Assembly: GCA_944323485.1 (NCBI GenBank)
Contig: CALUSR010000001.1
Location: 254,437 to 318,436, forward strand
Reading direction: 5' to 3'
Length of the DNA stretch: 64,000 nucleotides
Source: Candidatus Gastranaerophilales bacterium
GTDB lineage: Bacteria; Cyanobacteriota; Vampirovibrionia; Gastranaerophilales; CAJFVJ01
The notes beneath the pieces were generated by a model. That model did not search any database. It was not told where the DNA came from and was given only the letters and a program-made list of their open reading frames with translations. Below are positions 51,548-60,631 of the stretch, piece by piece (positions within the stretch are counted from its first letter, which is position 1; the number at the start of each line of letters is the position of its first letter). The position numbers were made by a program, and so were the translations under genes.

Positions 51548-52096
51548 ATGGCTGTTCTAATTTTTATAACCCTTATCCTTTTACTCATAATCCCAATCTG
51601 CATAATATACAATCAAATGTCATGCCAGCGGAATATGCTCAGAGAATATTTCAGCAAAATGGATATCCACTTTCAGTACCGCCAAAATTTCCTGCCTCTT
51701 TTTCTCTCAACCGTTCAATCTTACATAAAAACAGAAGACGAGCTGATTGAAAAAATAAATAATCAGATTAATGATTGCAGAAATGCGTATTACCTGAAAG
51801 AAAAAGTTGAAGCTGAAAATATTCTGACAAATTCGCTTAACGTGCTTATATTGATAATACAAAACTATCCAAAACTAAAATCAGATGAAACTTTTATTAA
51901 TTTAAAAAGAACAATGATACAGATAGAAGAAAAAATTCAAACAGCAAAAAAACAATACAACTCAACAGTGAGAATGTACAACGACCTGATTAACGTCATC
52001 CCTCACAAATTTTTTGCAAAAATTCTTGGGTTCAAAGACGCCAGCTTCTTTGAAATTGAAGCACTGATTGACCCTGATGAAAATTCCAAAAAGTAA
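51548..52096 (+). CDS. LemA-family protein
   Basis: An N-terminal membrane anchor (residues about 2-20, very hydrophobic) is followed by the LemA four-helix bundle: YNQMSCQRNMLREYFSKMDI, RQNFLPLFLSTVQSYI, a YPKLKSDETFINLKRTMIQI segment and the C-terminal AKKQYNSTVRMYNDLINVIP. LemA proteins are cell-surface or inner-membrane helical proteins with unclear function. Length 182 is normal. It partly overlaps in another frame with a longer version of the GNAT gene that follows. Confidence 0.85.
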   Translation: MAVLIFITLILLLIIPICIIYNQMSCQRNMLREYFSKMDIHFQYRQNFLPLFLSTVQSYIKTEDELIEKINNQINDCRNAYYLKEKVEAENILTNSLNVLILIIQNYPKLKSDETFINLKRTMIQIEEKIQTAKKQYNSTVRMYNDLINVIPHKFFAKILGFKDASFFEIEALIDPDENSKK

Positions 52097-52118
52097 AACA
52101 AAACACAGGTATAAAAAA

Positions 52119-52622
52119 ATGCACATAAGAGAAGCAAAATATTCAGATATCCAACAAGTTGCAGACCTGGCGCAGCTTTCAATACAAAGCGCCTGTGAAA
52201 GCAGCTACTCTTTTGACCAGATAAAAATCTGGCTTGATATGTTCTCTGAAGATATAATCGAAGAAATATTCGAAGATGAAAATAACCTCATTCTCGTTGC
52301 CGTTAATCAGGACAACGGCGGAGATGATGAAGCTGACAGCGACGATGAAATCTTGAGCTTCGGATATCTAAATCTTGAAACAGCTGAAATAAAAGGTTTG
52401 TACACTCATCCTGACTACACAAACCAAGGCTGCGGAGCGACACTGCTTGAATTCCTCGAAACACGTGCAACTGATAACGGCATTCTGGAATTATTTCTCG
52501 ACTCTTCTTTGAACGCCGTAGATTTCTACAAAAACTTCGGATACAAAGAAATATCATCAAGCGAATTTGTTATGCCAAACGGACAGTCTATTCCATCAGT
52601 AAGAATGAGCAAAAGACTCTAA
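52119..52622 (+). CDS. GNAT-family N-acetyltransferase
   Basis: A 167-residue GNAT fold: MHIREAKYSDIQQVADLAQ (beta1-alpha1), FGYLNLETAEIKGLYTHPDY (beta4) and the acetyl-CoA loop GCGATLLEFLE, then LDSSLNAVDFYKNFGYKEI. An acidic insertion DNGGDDEADSDDE (about 66-78) is unusual. The start at ATG 52119 is preferred because the earlier ATG at 52068 lies inside the lemA-like gene and the family N terminus begins at MHIREA. Substrate unknown. Confidence 0.87.
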   Translation: MHIREAKYSDIQQVADLAQLSIQSACESSYSFDQIKIWLDMFSEDIIEEIFEDENNLILVAVNQDNGGDDEADSDDEILSFGYLNLETAEIKGLYTHPDYTNQGCGATLLEFLETRATDNGILELFLDSSLNAVDFYKNFGYKEISSSEFVMPNGQSIPSVRMSKRL

Positions 52623-52745
52623 ACCATATACAAAAGACAAATACTTTTTGTAAACAATAAGTAATATTTTTTTTAAAAATAGCAATTTTTTGCATACTTC
52701 TTTTTTATAAAAAAATATCAGGTAAAAAAGTAAAGTCAGGTAGAA

Positions 52746-53891
52746 ATGGTACAGGGTATAAATCCAATCGGGACAAATTCAACAGCAACAACGCAGGTTA
52801 CACCACCATCAGCGTCATCATCAACGGCGAAAGAAGACAAATCAACATCTCAGCAGATGACTATGATGCCGTCAATACCTATGCCTGCTGATATGATAAA
52901 CACATCATTGCAAACACCTTCTGAGATAAAAAACTCTCAAAATTCACAGGTTGACACAACAGGCGGTGCTCCCGCCACACCTGCTTCAACAACAGCTCCG
53001 GCAGGAGCACAAAATTTGACAACTCCAGCATCAACAAACGGAGTTGGCGTTCTCAATCCTCCGAATGTATCTACGAACCCTCTGCAGGATAGATACGGTT
53101 TTATAAAAGATGACCCATACGGGCTGAATAACCCTCAAAATCAGGATACCCAGCTTATAGCTTCTCAGGGGCTAAATTTATTCCCAGAAGCAAGTTCTTA
53201 TTATAATCCTGATAAACCATCTTCTCAAAGCCCTCTTGCAGCTTTCGGAATAGGAGGAACCAACGGCACAACCAAACAATCGGGTGGTCTTGGAAGTATT
53301 CTTAAAACAGCCGTTTTTGCTGTTGCCGGTTTAGTGTTGTTTAAATCAATACGAGGAAGAAAAGCTAAAGTTATCTCTGATGCTCTCGGCGGTGCAAAAA
53401 ATACCGTATCACAGAGAATTGTTAAAGAATTTGATGAATTCAAAGATTTCTTTACTGACACAATGGATAACCTGGCTGATTTGACACCCAAAACAGCTGA
53501 CAACATCAAAATGAATTTATCAGGAAGAACACTTGATGAAACAAAAGATATAATAGACAAAACAAGAAGACTTGCAACGGAATATTCAAGACTGCCAGGG
53601 ATGAGACCCAAATATGTTGTCTACCTGAAAGAAGGTATGGAGCCTTCCCAGGATGCATTGATTGATGCTCTCAAAAGAAATGACTTGAGCGGAATATCAG
53701 ATGACATACTCAGAGGAATAGAAGAAATAGACCTCATCGCAGAAAAAATTGCCCCAAGCACGGAACTTCAAAGCAACATTTTGTTCAATCCGGTTGTAAG
53801 AGAAAACTTCAGCACTCATAATAACACTGAAATGTTCGGACTTGCCGGAAAAAACTTGAGAACAAGAATATCAAATTTCCTTGCAAAATAG
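52746..53891 (+). CDS. Unknown protein with Ser/Thr/Pro-rich N terminus and one hydrophobic segment
   Basis: 381 residues. The first 170 are low-complexity (Ser, Thr, Pro, Asn, Gln), probably disordered. A hydrophobic stretch GSILKTAVFAVAGLVLFK (about residues 181-198) may cross the membrane. The C-terminal 180 residues are helical and charged. No signal peptide is seen. GTCAGGTAG before the ATG is a weak ribosome-binding site. It ends at a palindromic terminator. I do not recognise it. Confidence 0.65.
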   Translation: MVQGINPIGTNSTATTQVTPPSASSSTAKEDKSTSQQMTMMPSIPMPADMINTSLQTPSEIKNSQNSQVDTTGGAPATPASTTAPAGAQNLTTPASTNGVGVLNPPNVSTNPLQDRYGFIKDDPYGLNNPQNQDTQLIASQGLNLFPEASSYYNPDKPSSQSPLAAFGIGGTNGTTKQSGGLGSILKTAVFAVAGLVLFKSIRGRKAKVISDALGGAKNTVSQRIVKEFDEFKDFFTDTMDNLADLTPKTADNIKMNLSGRTLDETKDIIDKTRRLATEYSRLPGMRPKYVVYLKEGMEPSQDALIDALKRNDLSGISDDILRGIEEIDLIAEKIAPSTELQSNILFNPVVRENFSTHNNTEMFGLAGKNLRTRISNFLAK

Positions 53892-53913
53892 ACCATATGG
53901 TCTATCTTTTTTT
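53888..53913 (+). terminator. Palindromic terminator
   Basis: ATAGACCATATGGTCTAT (53888-53905) is a perfect palindrome followed by C and a run of eight T. It overlaps the stop region of the preceding gene. Confidence 0.8.
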
Positions 53914-53999
53914 TGTACACCTCATGGTCGATGATTGCTCTTTCAGAAACGTGTATTCTAGAAATACATGATATAGAGAACAATTTAGGGGAGTATAAA

Positions 54000-55079
54000 G
54001 TGAGGATGGGAAAAACTTATTTAAAAGGTATGGTTAAATTTGCATTTATGCTGACAGCCTTCTTAAGCATAATATGTCAAACACAGGCTTTTGCAGCAGA
54101 AAACGCTGTTTTATCAGGATTAGAAATTAAACCTGATAACAGAGGGTCTTATGATATTTTGCTGAAAACAGACAAAACCGTTCCGATAAAAACAAAAGCA
54201 AACTCGTCAAACAAGCTTGAAATTGACCTTAAAGGAGTCAAACCATCTGACTCTTTAAGCACTACTTACGGTAATGTTGCAAACATCGATCTGGTTCTTG
54301 TCAAACCTCAAAATGACAACATAAAAATATTTATCGAAGGGAAAGATGTTTCATCAAGCAATATAACATTCTCCTCAGCAGCTCAAAATGTTCCCGACTT
54401 GAACGAAATCGAATTGAACAACCCTATTGATACCTACACTCCCGTTGTTGATTTGAGCGACGATGAAGAAAATTCATCTTTTTATGAAAGTCTTTCATCT
54501 CTTGGAATAACATCTTTCATAAAAAATGCCCTCGGTAAATCAAACTTTGGATGGCTGTTATGTATCGCTATGGCAATCATTATTGTTTATACAAAACTGA
54601 GAAGAAACAACAAAGATGAAGAAGAAATAAACATCCCTCTTTCTCTTAACAGAAATATGAATAAGGATTTGAAAGACAGAGATCTCGAACTATATAACAA
54701 TCTGTCAAAAGCATCTTCACTCATCGAAGAAAGAGCAAAAGCAAGAAGAAATCAAGCCTACGGACTGAAAGAATATCAAAATTCCCAAATAAATCCGAAT
54801 GCAAGATTCAACAAAGCAACACCGGTAAAACCAAGTTTTACATCAACAAAATCAGCATTGACTCCAGGATTGAACGCTACCAAAACACGCTCATCTCAAG
54901 CATCAACAATATCAAAACTCAATCAAAACGACACAAGGCAAGCTGAGTTGAACATGAATAACATAAAATTTCTCGAAGCAATGACACAAATATACGAAAA
55001 AAGCGGGCGGGTTGACCTTGCAAACAATCTTCAAAACCAGCTGTCTCAAAAAAAAATGAGCATGAAAAAATATAAATAA
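54000..55079 (+). CDS. Envelope protein with AMIN-like domain and one transmembrane helix
   Basis: The start is GTG at 54000 with GGGGAG six bases upstream; ATG 54006 is an alternative and the ATG at 53913 is too far out. Residues about 12-36 form a signal peptide ending in AFAAENA. Residues about 37-125 resemble an AMIN domain (SGLEIKPDNRGSYDILLKTD, then KLEIDLKGVKPSDS), a peptidoglycan- or envelope-binding fold found in AmiC and PilQ. A transmembrane helix follows at about 181-197 (FGWLLCIAMAIIIVYTK). The C-terminal half is disordered and basic. An envelope role is inferred; a terminator lies at 55108. Confidence 0.7.
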   Translation: MRMGKTYLKGMVKFAFMLTAFLSIICQTQAFAAENAVLSGLEIKPDNRGSYDILLKTDKTVPIKTKANSSNKLEIDLKGVKPSDSLSTTYGNVANIDLVLVKPQNDNIKIFIEGKDVSSSNITFSSAAQNVPDLNEIELNNPIDTYTPVVDLSDDEENSSFYESLSSLGITSFIKNALGKSNFGWLLCIAMAIIIVYTKLRRNNKDEEEINIPLSLNRNMNKDLKDRDLELYNNLSKASSLIEERAKARRNQAYGLKEYQNSQINPNARFNKATPVKPSFTSTKSALTPGLNATKTRSSQASTISKLNQNDTRQAELNMNNIKFLEAMTQIYEKSGRVDLANNLQNQLSQKKMSMKKYK

Positions 55080-55107
55080 GAAAAAATATTCAGAGAGAGA
55101 AAAAGAA

Positions 55108-55137
55108 AAAACGGGATAAATCAAAATCCCGTTTTTT
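55108..55137. terminator. Bidirectional terminator
   Basis: AAAACGGGAT pairs with ATCCCGTTTT across an eight-base loop, with A and T runs either side, between the AMIN-like gene and convergent leuC. Confidence 0.87.
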
Positions 55138-55161
55138 ATTATTTTATGTTTAGCGAAAATT

Positions 55162-56427
55162 TTACAGCTCGTCAGGAGAACCTATTCTTCCAAGCACTGC
55201 ACTTGCTGCCGCAATTGCCGGATTTGAGAGATAAACCTCACTCTCTGTATGTCCCATTCTTCCGACAAAATTTCTGTTTGTTGTTGAAATAGCTCTTTCA
55301 CCTGCAGCAAGAATACCTGCATGTCCTCCGAGACAAGGTCCGCAAGTCGGAGTAGAAACAGCACCGCCTGCTTTTACTATATCCTGAACATATCCTGCTT
55401 CGATAGCTCTCAGATAAATATCCTGTGTACCGGGGAAGACTATCAATCTTACATCTTTATGAATTTTTCTCCCTCTGAGAATTTCAGCAGCTACTTTCAA
55501 ATCAGATAATCTGCCGTTTGTACAGCTTCCGATAACCGCCTGATCTATCTTGATATTTCCTACCTGTGAAATAGGTTTTGTATTCTCCGGAAGATGAGGG
55601 AACGCAACTGTCGGTTCTATTTTTGTTACATCATATTTTATTACTCTTTCATAAACAGCGTTCTCATCACTTGTATAGAATTTATAAGGTCTTTGAGCTC
55701 TGCCTTTGACAAATTCTTCGGTAATTTCATCAGGGATAATTATACCGTTTTTTGCACCTGCTTCAATAGCCATATTGCAGAAAGTAAATCTTCCGTCCAT
55801 AGGCATATTTCTTATTGTGCTTCCGCCTACTTCCAATGATTTATAAAGAGCACCGTCTACGCCTATATCACCGATAAGATGCAGCACCAAATCTTTTCCT
55901 GAAACCCATTTGTTCAATTCGCCGTCAAAATCAACTTTGATAGTTGATGGAACTTTGAACCATGTTTCCCCTGATGCCATAGCACAAGCAAGGTCGGTTG
56001 AGCCTACACCTGTTGAAAAAGCTCCCAGCGCACCATAAGTACATGTGTGCGAATCAGCACCGATAACCAAATCCCCGGGACCGACTATCCCTAAATCAGG
56101 AAGAAGAGTGTGTTCTATACCCATTCTGCCTACATCAAAATAGTTTTTCAAATCCTGTTCACGGGCAAAGTCTCTTATGAGTTTTGCCTGTTCCGCTGAT
56201 TTTATATCTTTGTTCGGAACAAAGTGATCAGGAACAAAAACGACTCTTTCTTTATCAAAAACTTTATCTACACCTATTTTGCGAAATTCTTTAATCGCAA
56301 CAGGTCCCGTAATATCATTTGCCAGTGTAATATCAACTTTAGCGGTTATTAAATCACCCGGTTCAACACTTTCCAAACCGGCATGGGCTGCTAAAATTTT
56401 TTCACTGATTGTCATTGGTCTTGGCAT
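55162..56427 (-). CDS. leuC: 3-isopropylmalate dehydratase large subunit
   Basis: LeuC, with LeuD, isomerises 2- to 3-isopropylmalate via a [4Fe-4S] cluster. The aconitase-type motifs are present: [20 protein letters not shown] with one cluster cysteine, [13 protein letters not shown], and [16 protein letters not shown] with the other two. At 421 residues it belongs to the shorter thermophilic/archaeal-type LeuC. The start is ATG 56427, as GAGGA sits eight bases before it; TTG 56442 is only an extended frame. leuD and leuB are not in the window. Confidence 0.92.
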   Translation of the reverse strand: MPRPMTISEKILAAHAGLESVEPGDLITAKVDITLANDITGPVAIKEFRKIGVDKVFDKERVVFVPDHFVPNKDIKSAEQAKLIRDFAREQDLKNYFDVGRMGIEHTLLPDLGIVGPGDLVIGADSHTCTYGALGAFSTGVGSTDLACAMASGETWFKVPSTIKVDFDGELNKWVSGKDLVLHLIGDIGVDGALYKSLEVGGSTIRNMPMDGRFTFCNMAIEAGAKNGIIIPDEITEEFVKGRAQRPYKFYTSDENAVYERVIKYDVTKIEPTVAFPHLPENTKPISQVGNIKIDQAVIGSCTNGRLSDLKVAAEILRGRKIHKDVRLIVFPGTQDIYLRAIEAGYVQDIVKAGGAVSTPTCGPCLGGHAGILAAGERAISTTNRNFVGRMGHTESEVYLSNPAIAAASAVLGRIGSPDEL

Positions 56428-56516
56428 AATTCTCTTCCTCAAAATTCTGAGCTTTCAAAGAAAATCATAGTATAAACATCCTCTGACAGTCAATTTTTGA
56501 GAAAAATTTATTCACC

Positions 56517-56544
56517 AAAAAGACCTCATTATGGAGGTCTTTTT
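56517..56544. terminator. Terminator of the first paralogue gene (minus strand), bidirectional in form
   Basis: AAAAAGACCTC pairs with GAGGTCTTTTT across a six-base loop. It lies 23 bases after the end of the minus-strand gene at 56567 and before leuC. Confidence 0.88.
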
Positions 56545-56566
56545 GCAAAAATTATGTTAAATAAAT

Positions 56567-57397
56567 TTAGTATCTTTCACTGTCTCTTGAATGCTTACGC
56601 CGTCTTTCTTCGTTCTGGTATTCTGTGTTGTAACCCGGATATAAAAGAGAAAAATCACGCAGTTTTTCTTTAAATTCAGGATTTTCAGTTATCCTGCCTG
56701 TCTTTTCATCTTTTTCATATCGTTGTATAGCATTACCTTCTTCATCATAAAAGGTATAGTTATCAGGTATCAAACCATCAGTCCAGCCTATATCTTCTAT
56801 ATATCTCTGATCATTCTTATTTTCTATCACTGTTTCCACAGAACCGTCGTCATTATAATAGAATGTTGTAGTATCTCTTGTATCATCATGTTGAGGATTT
56901 GATGGATCACCGGAATATTTATCCTCTATACTTTTTACAAGTTTATCACCTTCATAAATATTTGTTATAACCGTTCCGTCGTCATATTCTATTGTTTCTC
57001 GATACATCGGGTCGGTTTTATAATATTCTCCTGTTTCAGGGTTAATCATGGGAGGAAATTTTACTTCTTCTGAGCCTTCTATATATTCTTTTTTATAATA
57101 TTCGGCTCCATCAAGAGATTTTTTGGACACACCGTTTTCAGGAGGAACAGGTATACTTTCGGGCATATCCGTTATAGGGTCATGGTTTTTTGAGGATTTT
57201 GTATCGTATCCCTCAACTTCTATTTTAACTCTATCTTCATTTGACTGGCTTGCTGATGATGAAACGCTCTGTTTCCCGGTATTTTGTTCACTTTTCTGGA
57301 GCGGTTTTATAATATTAAAACTTGCATTATTAACAGCATTATTAAAATATTTTTCTCCGCCGAAATCATCACCTATACCTGTAAATTTAATACCCAT
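56567..57397 (-). CDS. DxDG-repeat paralogue 1, function unknown
   Basis: One of three related proteins in this cluster (see 57641 and 58471). It has 276 residues and no signal peptide. A short N-terminal GIKFTGIGDDF segment is followed by a polar linker, then DRVKIEVEGYDTKSS (about 57-71), DMPESIPVPPENGVSKKSLD, and repeated beta-type units around YDDGTVITNIYEGDKLVKSI, YYNDDGSVETVIEN and YDEEGNAIQRYEK. These resemble MORN-like/YwqK-type repeats. GGAGAA precedes the ATG and the 46-residue companion lies just upstream in the same transcript, which starts at the sigma-28-like promoter at 57586. Confidence 0.8.
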   Translation of the reverse strand: MGIKFTGIGDDFGGEKYFNNAVNNASFNIIKPLQKSEQNTGKQSVSSSASQSNEDRVKIEVEGYDTKSSKNHDPITDMPESIPVPPENGVSKKSLDGAEYYKKEYIEGSEEVKFPPMINPETGEYYKTDPMYRETIEYDDGTVITNIYEGDKLVKSIEDKYSGDPSNPQHDDTRDTTTFYYNDDGSVETVIENKNDQRYIEDIGWTDGLIPDNYTFYDEEGNAIQRYEKDEKTGRITENPEFKEKLRDFSLLYPGYNTEYQNEERRRKHSRDSERY

Positions 57398-57411
57398 TTT
57401 TATTCTCCTTT

Positions 57412-57552
57412 TTAGGTATTTTGTTGTTTTTCTTCATCAACACGCTCTGTTTCTTCTTTCGGAACAGAGGCATCTAATATCTTTCCAAGGCTGAAACTTC
57501 TTTTTCCGAGAACTGCAAAATCATTGAAATATTCTTCTGTGTATATATTCAT
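57412..57552 (-). CDS. 46-residue companion of paralogue 1
   Basis: The frame encodes 46 residues starting MNIYTEEYFNDFAVLGKRSF, acidic at the C terminus, with no motif I know. GAGG lies ten bases before the ATG. It is the first gene after the sigma-28-like promoter (start 33 bases after the -10-like element) and is followed after 14 bases by paralogue 1, whose ribosome-binding site lies between them. A secretion chaperone or a peptide tag are both possible; neither is supported by sequence. Confidence 0.6.
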   Translation of the reverse strand: MNIYTEEYFNDFAVLGKRSFSLGKILDASVPKEETERVDEEKQQNT

Positions 57553-57585
57553 AGTAGATTAACCTCAAAATTTATGACTTTTATC

Positions 57586-57613
57586 ATGTCGGCAAGAATT
57601 CATGTATTCTTTA
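57586..57613 (-). promoter_or_regulatory. Sigma-28-like promoter, copy B
   Basis: Reading the minus strand: TAAA (57613-57610), a 16-base spacer, then GCCGACAT (57593-57586), close to the flagellar sigma-28 consensus TAAA-N15-GCCGATAA. The spacer begins GAATA and ends CTT; TTGCCGACATG is shared with copy A. Both copies lie 33 bases before their start codon. Confidence 0.6.
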
Positions 57614-57640
57614 GTTTTTTTCAGTTTTTTTTAACAATAT

Positions 57641-58432
57641 TTAATAATCTATTAAACTCTGTTTTCTTATTTCTTGTGCAAGCCCGAACTCATTAACGGA
57701 CTTTATATATTCCCTGTATCTTTCTTGCCATCCTATATCACCTTTATATATAGGATTACCTTCTTCATCATAAAATATGTCATCTGCTATACTTCCAACC
57801 AGAAAATCTCCCCAACCTTCGCTTGTATATTCATATCTGTCGTTATGAACATGTGTCACATTACCATCTTCATCATAAAAGAACATTTTCTGTGATGATC
57901 TGTCTCCATAGTCAGGATTATCAGGGTCGATAGGATTACCTTCTTCATCCTCAAAATTTCTTTCTATACTCATAGACAATTTGTCACCCTGATATGTATT
58001 AACAATAATTGTTCCGTCATCATATTTTATTATTTCTTGATATGTAGGTCCTTCAGGATCATCTACCGTACTATCAACAACCACTTTTGTATAAGAAACC
58101 GCACCATCTAAAGATGTTTTTGATACACCGTTTTTAGGCGGAGTCGGAATGCTGTCAGGCATATCTGTTGTAACAGTAATTCCTTCAATTTTTGAGTCTT
58201 CCGATTTTGGTTCTTCTGTTTTTAATTTATTTGAAGACTTTTTATCAGAAGAAGCTTCTGTCTTAGAATTATATCCGTCAATTTCTACTCTAACATTATC
58301 TTCTGCTGCCGGTTCTTTTGATACTTTCTCTTTTTTTGAATTATCTTTCAAAATATTGTTATATCCAACTTGGCCGGTTAAATTACCCAAATTTACACCA
58401 GATAAACTAAACCCTAAAGTTTTAATATTCAT
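57641..58432 (-). CDS. DxDG-repeat paralogue 2, function unknown
   Basis: 263 residues, related to the proteins at 56567 and 58471. NVRVEIDGYNSKTE near residue 46 matches their VEVEGY/VEIRGY motif, followed by DMPDSIPTPPKNGVSKTSLD and repeats YDDGTIIVNTYQGDKLSMSI, FFYDEDGNVTHVHND and FYDEEGNPIYKGD. It is highly acidic with no signal peptide or membrane segment. AAAGGAGA precedes the ATG; it lies 38 bases after paralogue 3 with no room for its own promoter, so the two share a transcript. Confidence 0.8.
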   Translation of the reverse strand: MNIKTLGFSLSGVNLGNLTGQVGYNNILKDNSKKEKVSKEPAAEDNVRVEIDGYNSKTEASSDKKSSNKLKTEEPKSEDSKIEGITVTTDMPDSIPTPPKNGVSKTSLDGAVSYTKVVVDSTVDDPEGPTYQEIIKYDDGTIIVNTYQGDKLSMSIERNFEDEEGNPIDPDNPDYGDRSSQKMFFYDEDGNVTHVHNDRYEYTSEGWGDFLVGSIADDIFYDEEGNPIYKGDIGWQERYREYIKSVNEFGLAQEIRKQSLIDY

Positions 58433-58470
58433 TTTTTCTCCTTTTTTATAAAAAAACTTTTTTACATAAA

Positions 58471-59268
58471 TTAAGGAATATCAAAGAAGCCTTCAGAAGG
58501 AGGATAAATCATCATGCTTCCATTTTTTATTCTGTTATAATCGCTCGTTGGACCCATTTCATAAGGAACTCTGTTTCCGTCTTTGTCATACACTTCATAA
58601 TCAGAAAAACTTTTTACAAGACTATCATACCATCCTGGAGATATACCAGGTATTTCAGTCCAAATATTAGAATTATGAGCAATAACAGTACCTTCTTCAC
58701 TTTCATAAGTAGTTGTAGTACTTCTTATATCTCCTTCCTGCGGGTTGTTAGGGTCACCTGAATATCTTGTTTCCTGTGTTACATGAACACCGTTTTTTGA
58801 ATAATATTCTTTTACAACAGTTCCATCGACATATTTTGTAATTATTTCAGTACCATTTTGGTGTGTATTCTCTTCTCGTGAAACTATATTTTCATCTTTC
58901 AGCGGGGTATTTTTCCATGATGTATCTTTTGGAACATTTACACTATAACCACCTATAATATTAACTTCTGTATAGCCTTTTGAAGAATCAACTTTGTTTG
59001 AATAAGAAGTTGAAGTGTTGTTTTTTACATCCTGATTGTCAGAAGAAGCCTTTGAAGATTTATTATTTTTTCCCTTTTGTGTTCTAGAAGAATCATTATA
59101 CCCTCTGATTTCTACTCCTACTTTATCTTCTCTGTTTACAGAATTTTCTTGTCTATTAGAAGAATTATTATTGCGCAAATATTGATTGGCTATTTTTACC
59201 TCAGTGCCAACAAGTCCAAGATTGTTGAAAAAATCGTCACTTCCTAATCCTTCTATTCTAAAACCCAT
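58471..59268 (-). CDS. DxDG-repeat paralogue 3, function unknown
   Basis: 265 residues. MGFRIEGLGSDDFFNN at the N terminus matches paralogue 1 (GIKFTGIGDDF), then a Ser/Asn-rich linker and DKVGVEIRGYNDSSR. Repeats follow (YVDGTVVKEYYSKNGVHVTQ, TYESEEGTVIAHN, YEVYDKDGNRVPYE). No signal peptide. The start is ATG 59268 because AAGGAA lies eight bases before it; the ATG at 59292 would start at the promoter's own leader. First gene of a two-gene transcript with paralogue 2 from the promoter at 59302. Confidence 0.8.
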   Translation of the reverse strand: MGFRIEGLGSDDFFNNLGLVGTEVKIANQYLRNNNSSNRQENSVNREDKVGVEIRGYNDSSRTQKGKNNKSSKASSDNQDVKNNTSTSYSNKVDSSKGYTEVNIIGGYSVNVPKDTSWKNTPLKDENIVSREENTHQNGTEIITKYVDGTVVKEYYSKNGVHVTQETRYSGDPNNPQEGDIRSTTTTYESEEGTVIAHNSNIWTEIPGISPGWYDSLVKSFSDYEVYDKDGNRVPYEMGPTSDYNRIKNGSMMIYPPSEGFFDIP

Positions 59269-59301
59269 AAATATTTCCTTTTTTAAGTACACTTACCTTC
59301 C

Positions 59302-59329
59302 ATGTCGGCAAATTTTTATTTATTCTTTA
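59302..59329 (-). promoter_or_regulatory. Sigma-28-like promoter, copy A
   Basis: Minus strand: TAAA (59329-59326), a 16-base spacer starting GAATA, then GCCGACAT (59309-59302). The same module as at 57586-57613; a T-rich block with TTTAACAATATTTAA also recurs just upstream in both (about 57629-57643 and 59347-59361). Confidence 0.6.
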
Positions 59330-59429
59330 GATTTTTTCCTTTTTTTTTAACAATATTTAACAATAATCAATTCATTTATTTATGAAATAATAAGAATTAT
59401 TCTTCTAAATAAAACTCGGGGAAAGCAAA

Positions 59430-60461
59430 ATGAATTTTAAATCAAAAAAATTTTATATAGGACTGTTTTTCAGTGCTTTGCTTATTTATCTCATTATTCA
59501 CCAGCTCGATTTCTCAGAGATGGCAGCCACCTTCAAAAAATGTAACCCAAAAATGCTTCTCCTAGCTGTTCCTGTTTATTTTTTGAGTTACATCACAAGA
59601 GCAATCAGATGGAAATACCTCATGATGGGTAAAGAAAACTACAAAGTACCTACACTTATGGGAATTATTTTTATAGGATACATTCTGAATTCTTTTCTTC
59701 CCGCAAGAATCGGTGATTTTTACAGGGCTTACCTTGCAGGTGAAAAATTCGGAACAAGCAAAGTAACTGTCTTCAGCTCGATAGTTCTTGAAAGAATTTT
59801 GGACGGTATAGTTGTTTTATCTATGCTTCTTTTATCTATCCTCTTCTTCTTCCATCAACCATGGATGTACAAGCTTGCCTTTAGTGTTGCAGCTCTGTTC
59901 GGAGGTAGTTTTATTCTTGTATACTGTTTGTTCAAGTATTCAAATACCGATGTACTTGCTCAAAAACTGAAGAATTTCTGTCTGAAATATCCAAAAATAT
60001 TCAAAGACAAATTTATAAACTTCTTAGATAACATACACAAACACATAAAATCATTTATAACAGGATTTGAAGTTGTAAACAGTCCAAAAAATCTTTCAAT
60101 ATCCCTTCTTGCAACAGCATGCGGATGGACTATAGAAACTTTCTTTATATTAATAATAATCCATAGTTTTTCAGGCTTATCAATCGGTTTTCCAGCCGCA
60201 CTTCTTACCATGTGCCTCGGGGTATTCAGTGCTCTAATCCCATCCGTATCAGTACATGCAGGACCGTATCAATATGCTTTTATACTCGGTCTTGGAGCTT
60301 ACGGAGTATCAAAAGAAATAGCAATAACCATAGCTCTCACAACACAATTTTTGATGATATCATTCATCGTAATCTGCGGATTGATAGCCCTTGTAAGATA
60401 TCACATAGGATTTGACAACATCAAAGATGTTGGAACAAAACTTGATAAAAAAGAAAACTAA
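59430..60461 (+). CDS. Flippase-like/LPG_synthase_TM (UPF0104) membrane protein
   Basis: 343 residues with about eight transmembrane helices. Family motifs are YFLSYITRAIRWKYLM, GYILNSFLPARIGDFYRAYL (residues about 87-106) and SSIVLERILDGIVVL. This domain is the N-terminal half of MprF and occurs alone in AglD-type proteins; it is thought to move lipids or lipid-linked sugars. The cytosolic lysyl-transferase domain is absent. GGGGAAAG precedes the ATG. The 3' end overlaps the small minus-strand gene by four bases. Confidence 0.87.
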   Translation: MNFKSKKFYIGLFFSALLIYLIIHQLDFSEMAATFKKCNPKMLLLAVPVYFLSYITRAIRWKYLMMGKENYKVPTLMGIIFIGYILNSFLPARIGDFYRAYLAGEKFGTSKVTVFSSIVLERILDGIVVLSMLLLSILFFFHQPWMYKLAFSVAALFGGSFILVYCLFKYSNTDVLAQKLKNFCLKYPKIFKDKFINFLDNIHKHIKSFITGFEVVNSPKNLSISLLATACGWTIETFFILIIIHSFSGLSIGFPAALLTMCLGVFSALIPSVSVHAGPYQYAFILGLGAYGVSKEIAITIALTTQFLMISFIVICGLIALVRYHIGFDNIKDVGTKLDKKEN

Positions 60462-60595
60462 ACTTTAGCAGCTGTCTTAAGCTGACCGGAACCTTCCAAA
60501 ACAATCTTTTTTCCGTTTTGGAATTCTATTTCATATTTTTTCAGATTATTATCAACAACAAATTCTTTTATATTTTTAATCTCTTTATCAGCCAT
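60458..60595 (-). CDS. 45-residue protein, unknown
   Basis: Starting at ATG 60595 (GGAAGG seven bases upstream), it encodes 45 residues beginning MADKEIKNIKEFVVDNNLKK and continuing YEIEFQNGKKIVLEG. A beta-hairpin-like fold is plausible. The longer frame from 60661 would include the promoter and is rejected. Convergent with the flippase-like gene. Confidence 0.6.
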   Translation of the reverse strand: MADKEIKNIKEFVVDNNLKKYEIEFQNGKKIVLEGSGQLKTAAKV

Positions 60596-60631
60596 AGCAC
60601 ACCTTCCTGTGTTATTTAAAGGGCTCTTTCT

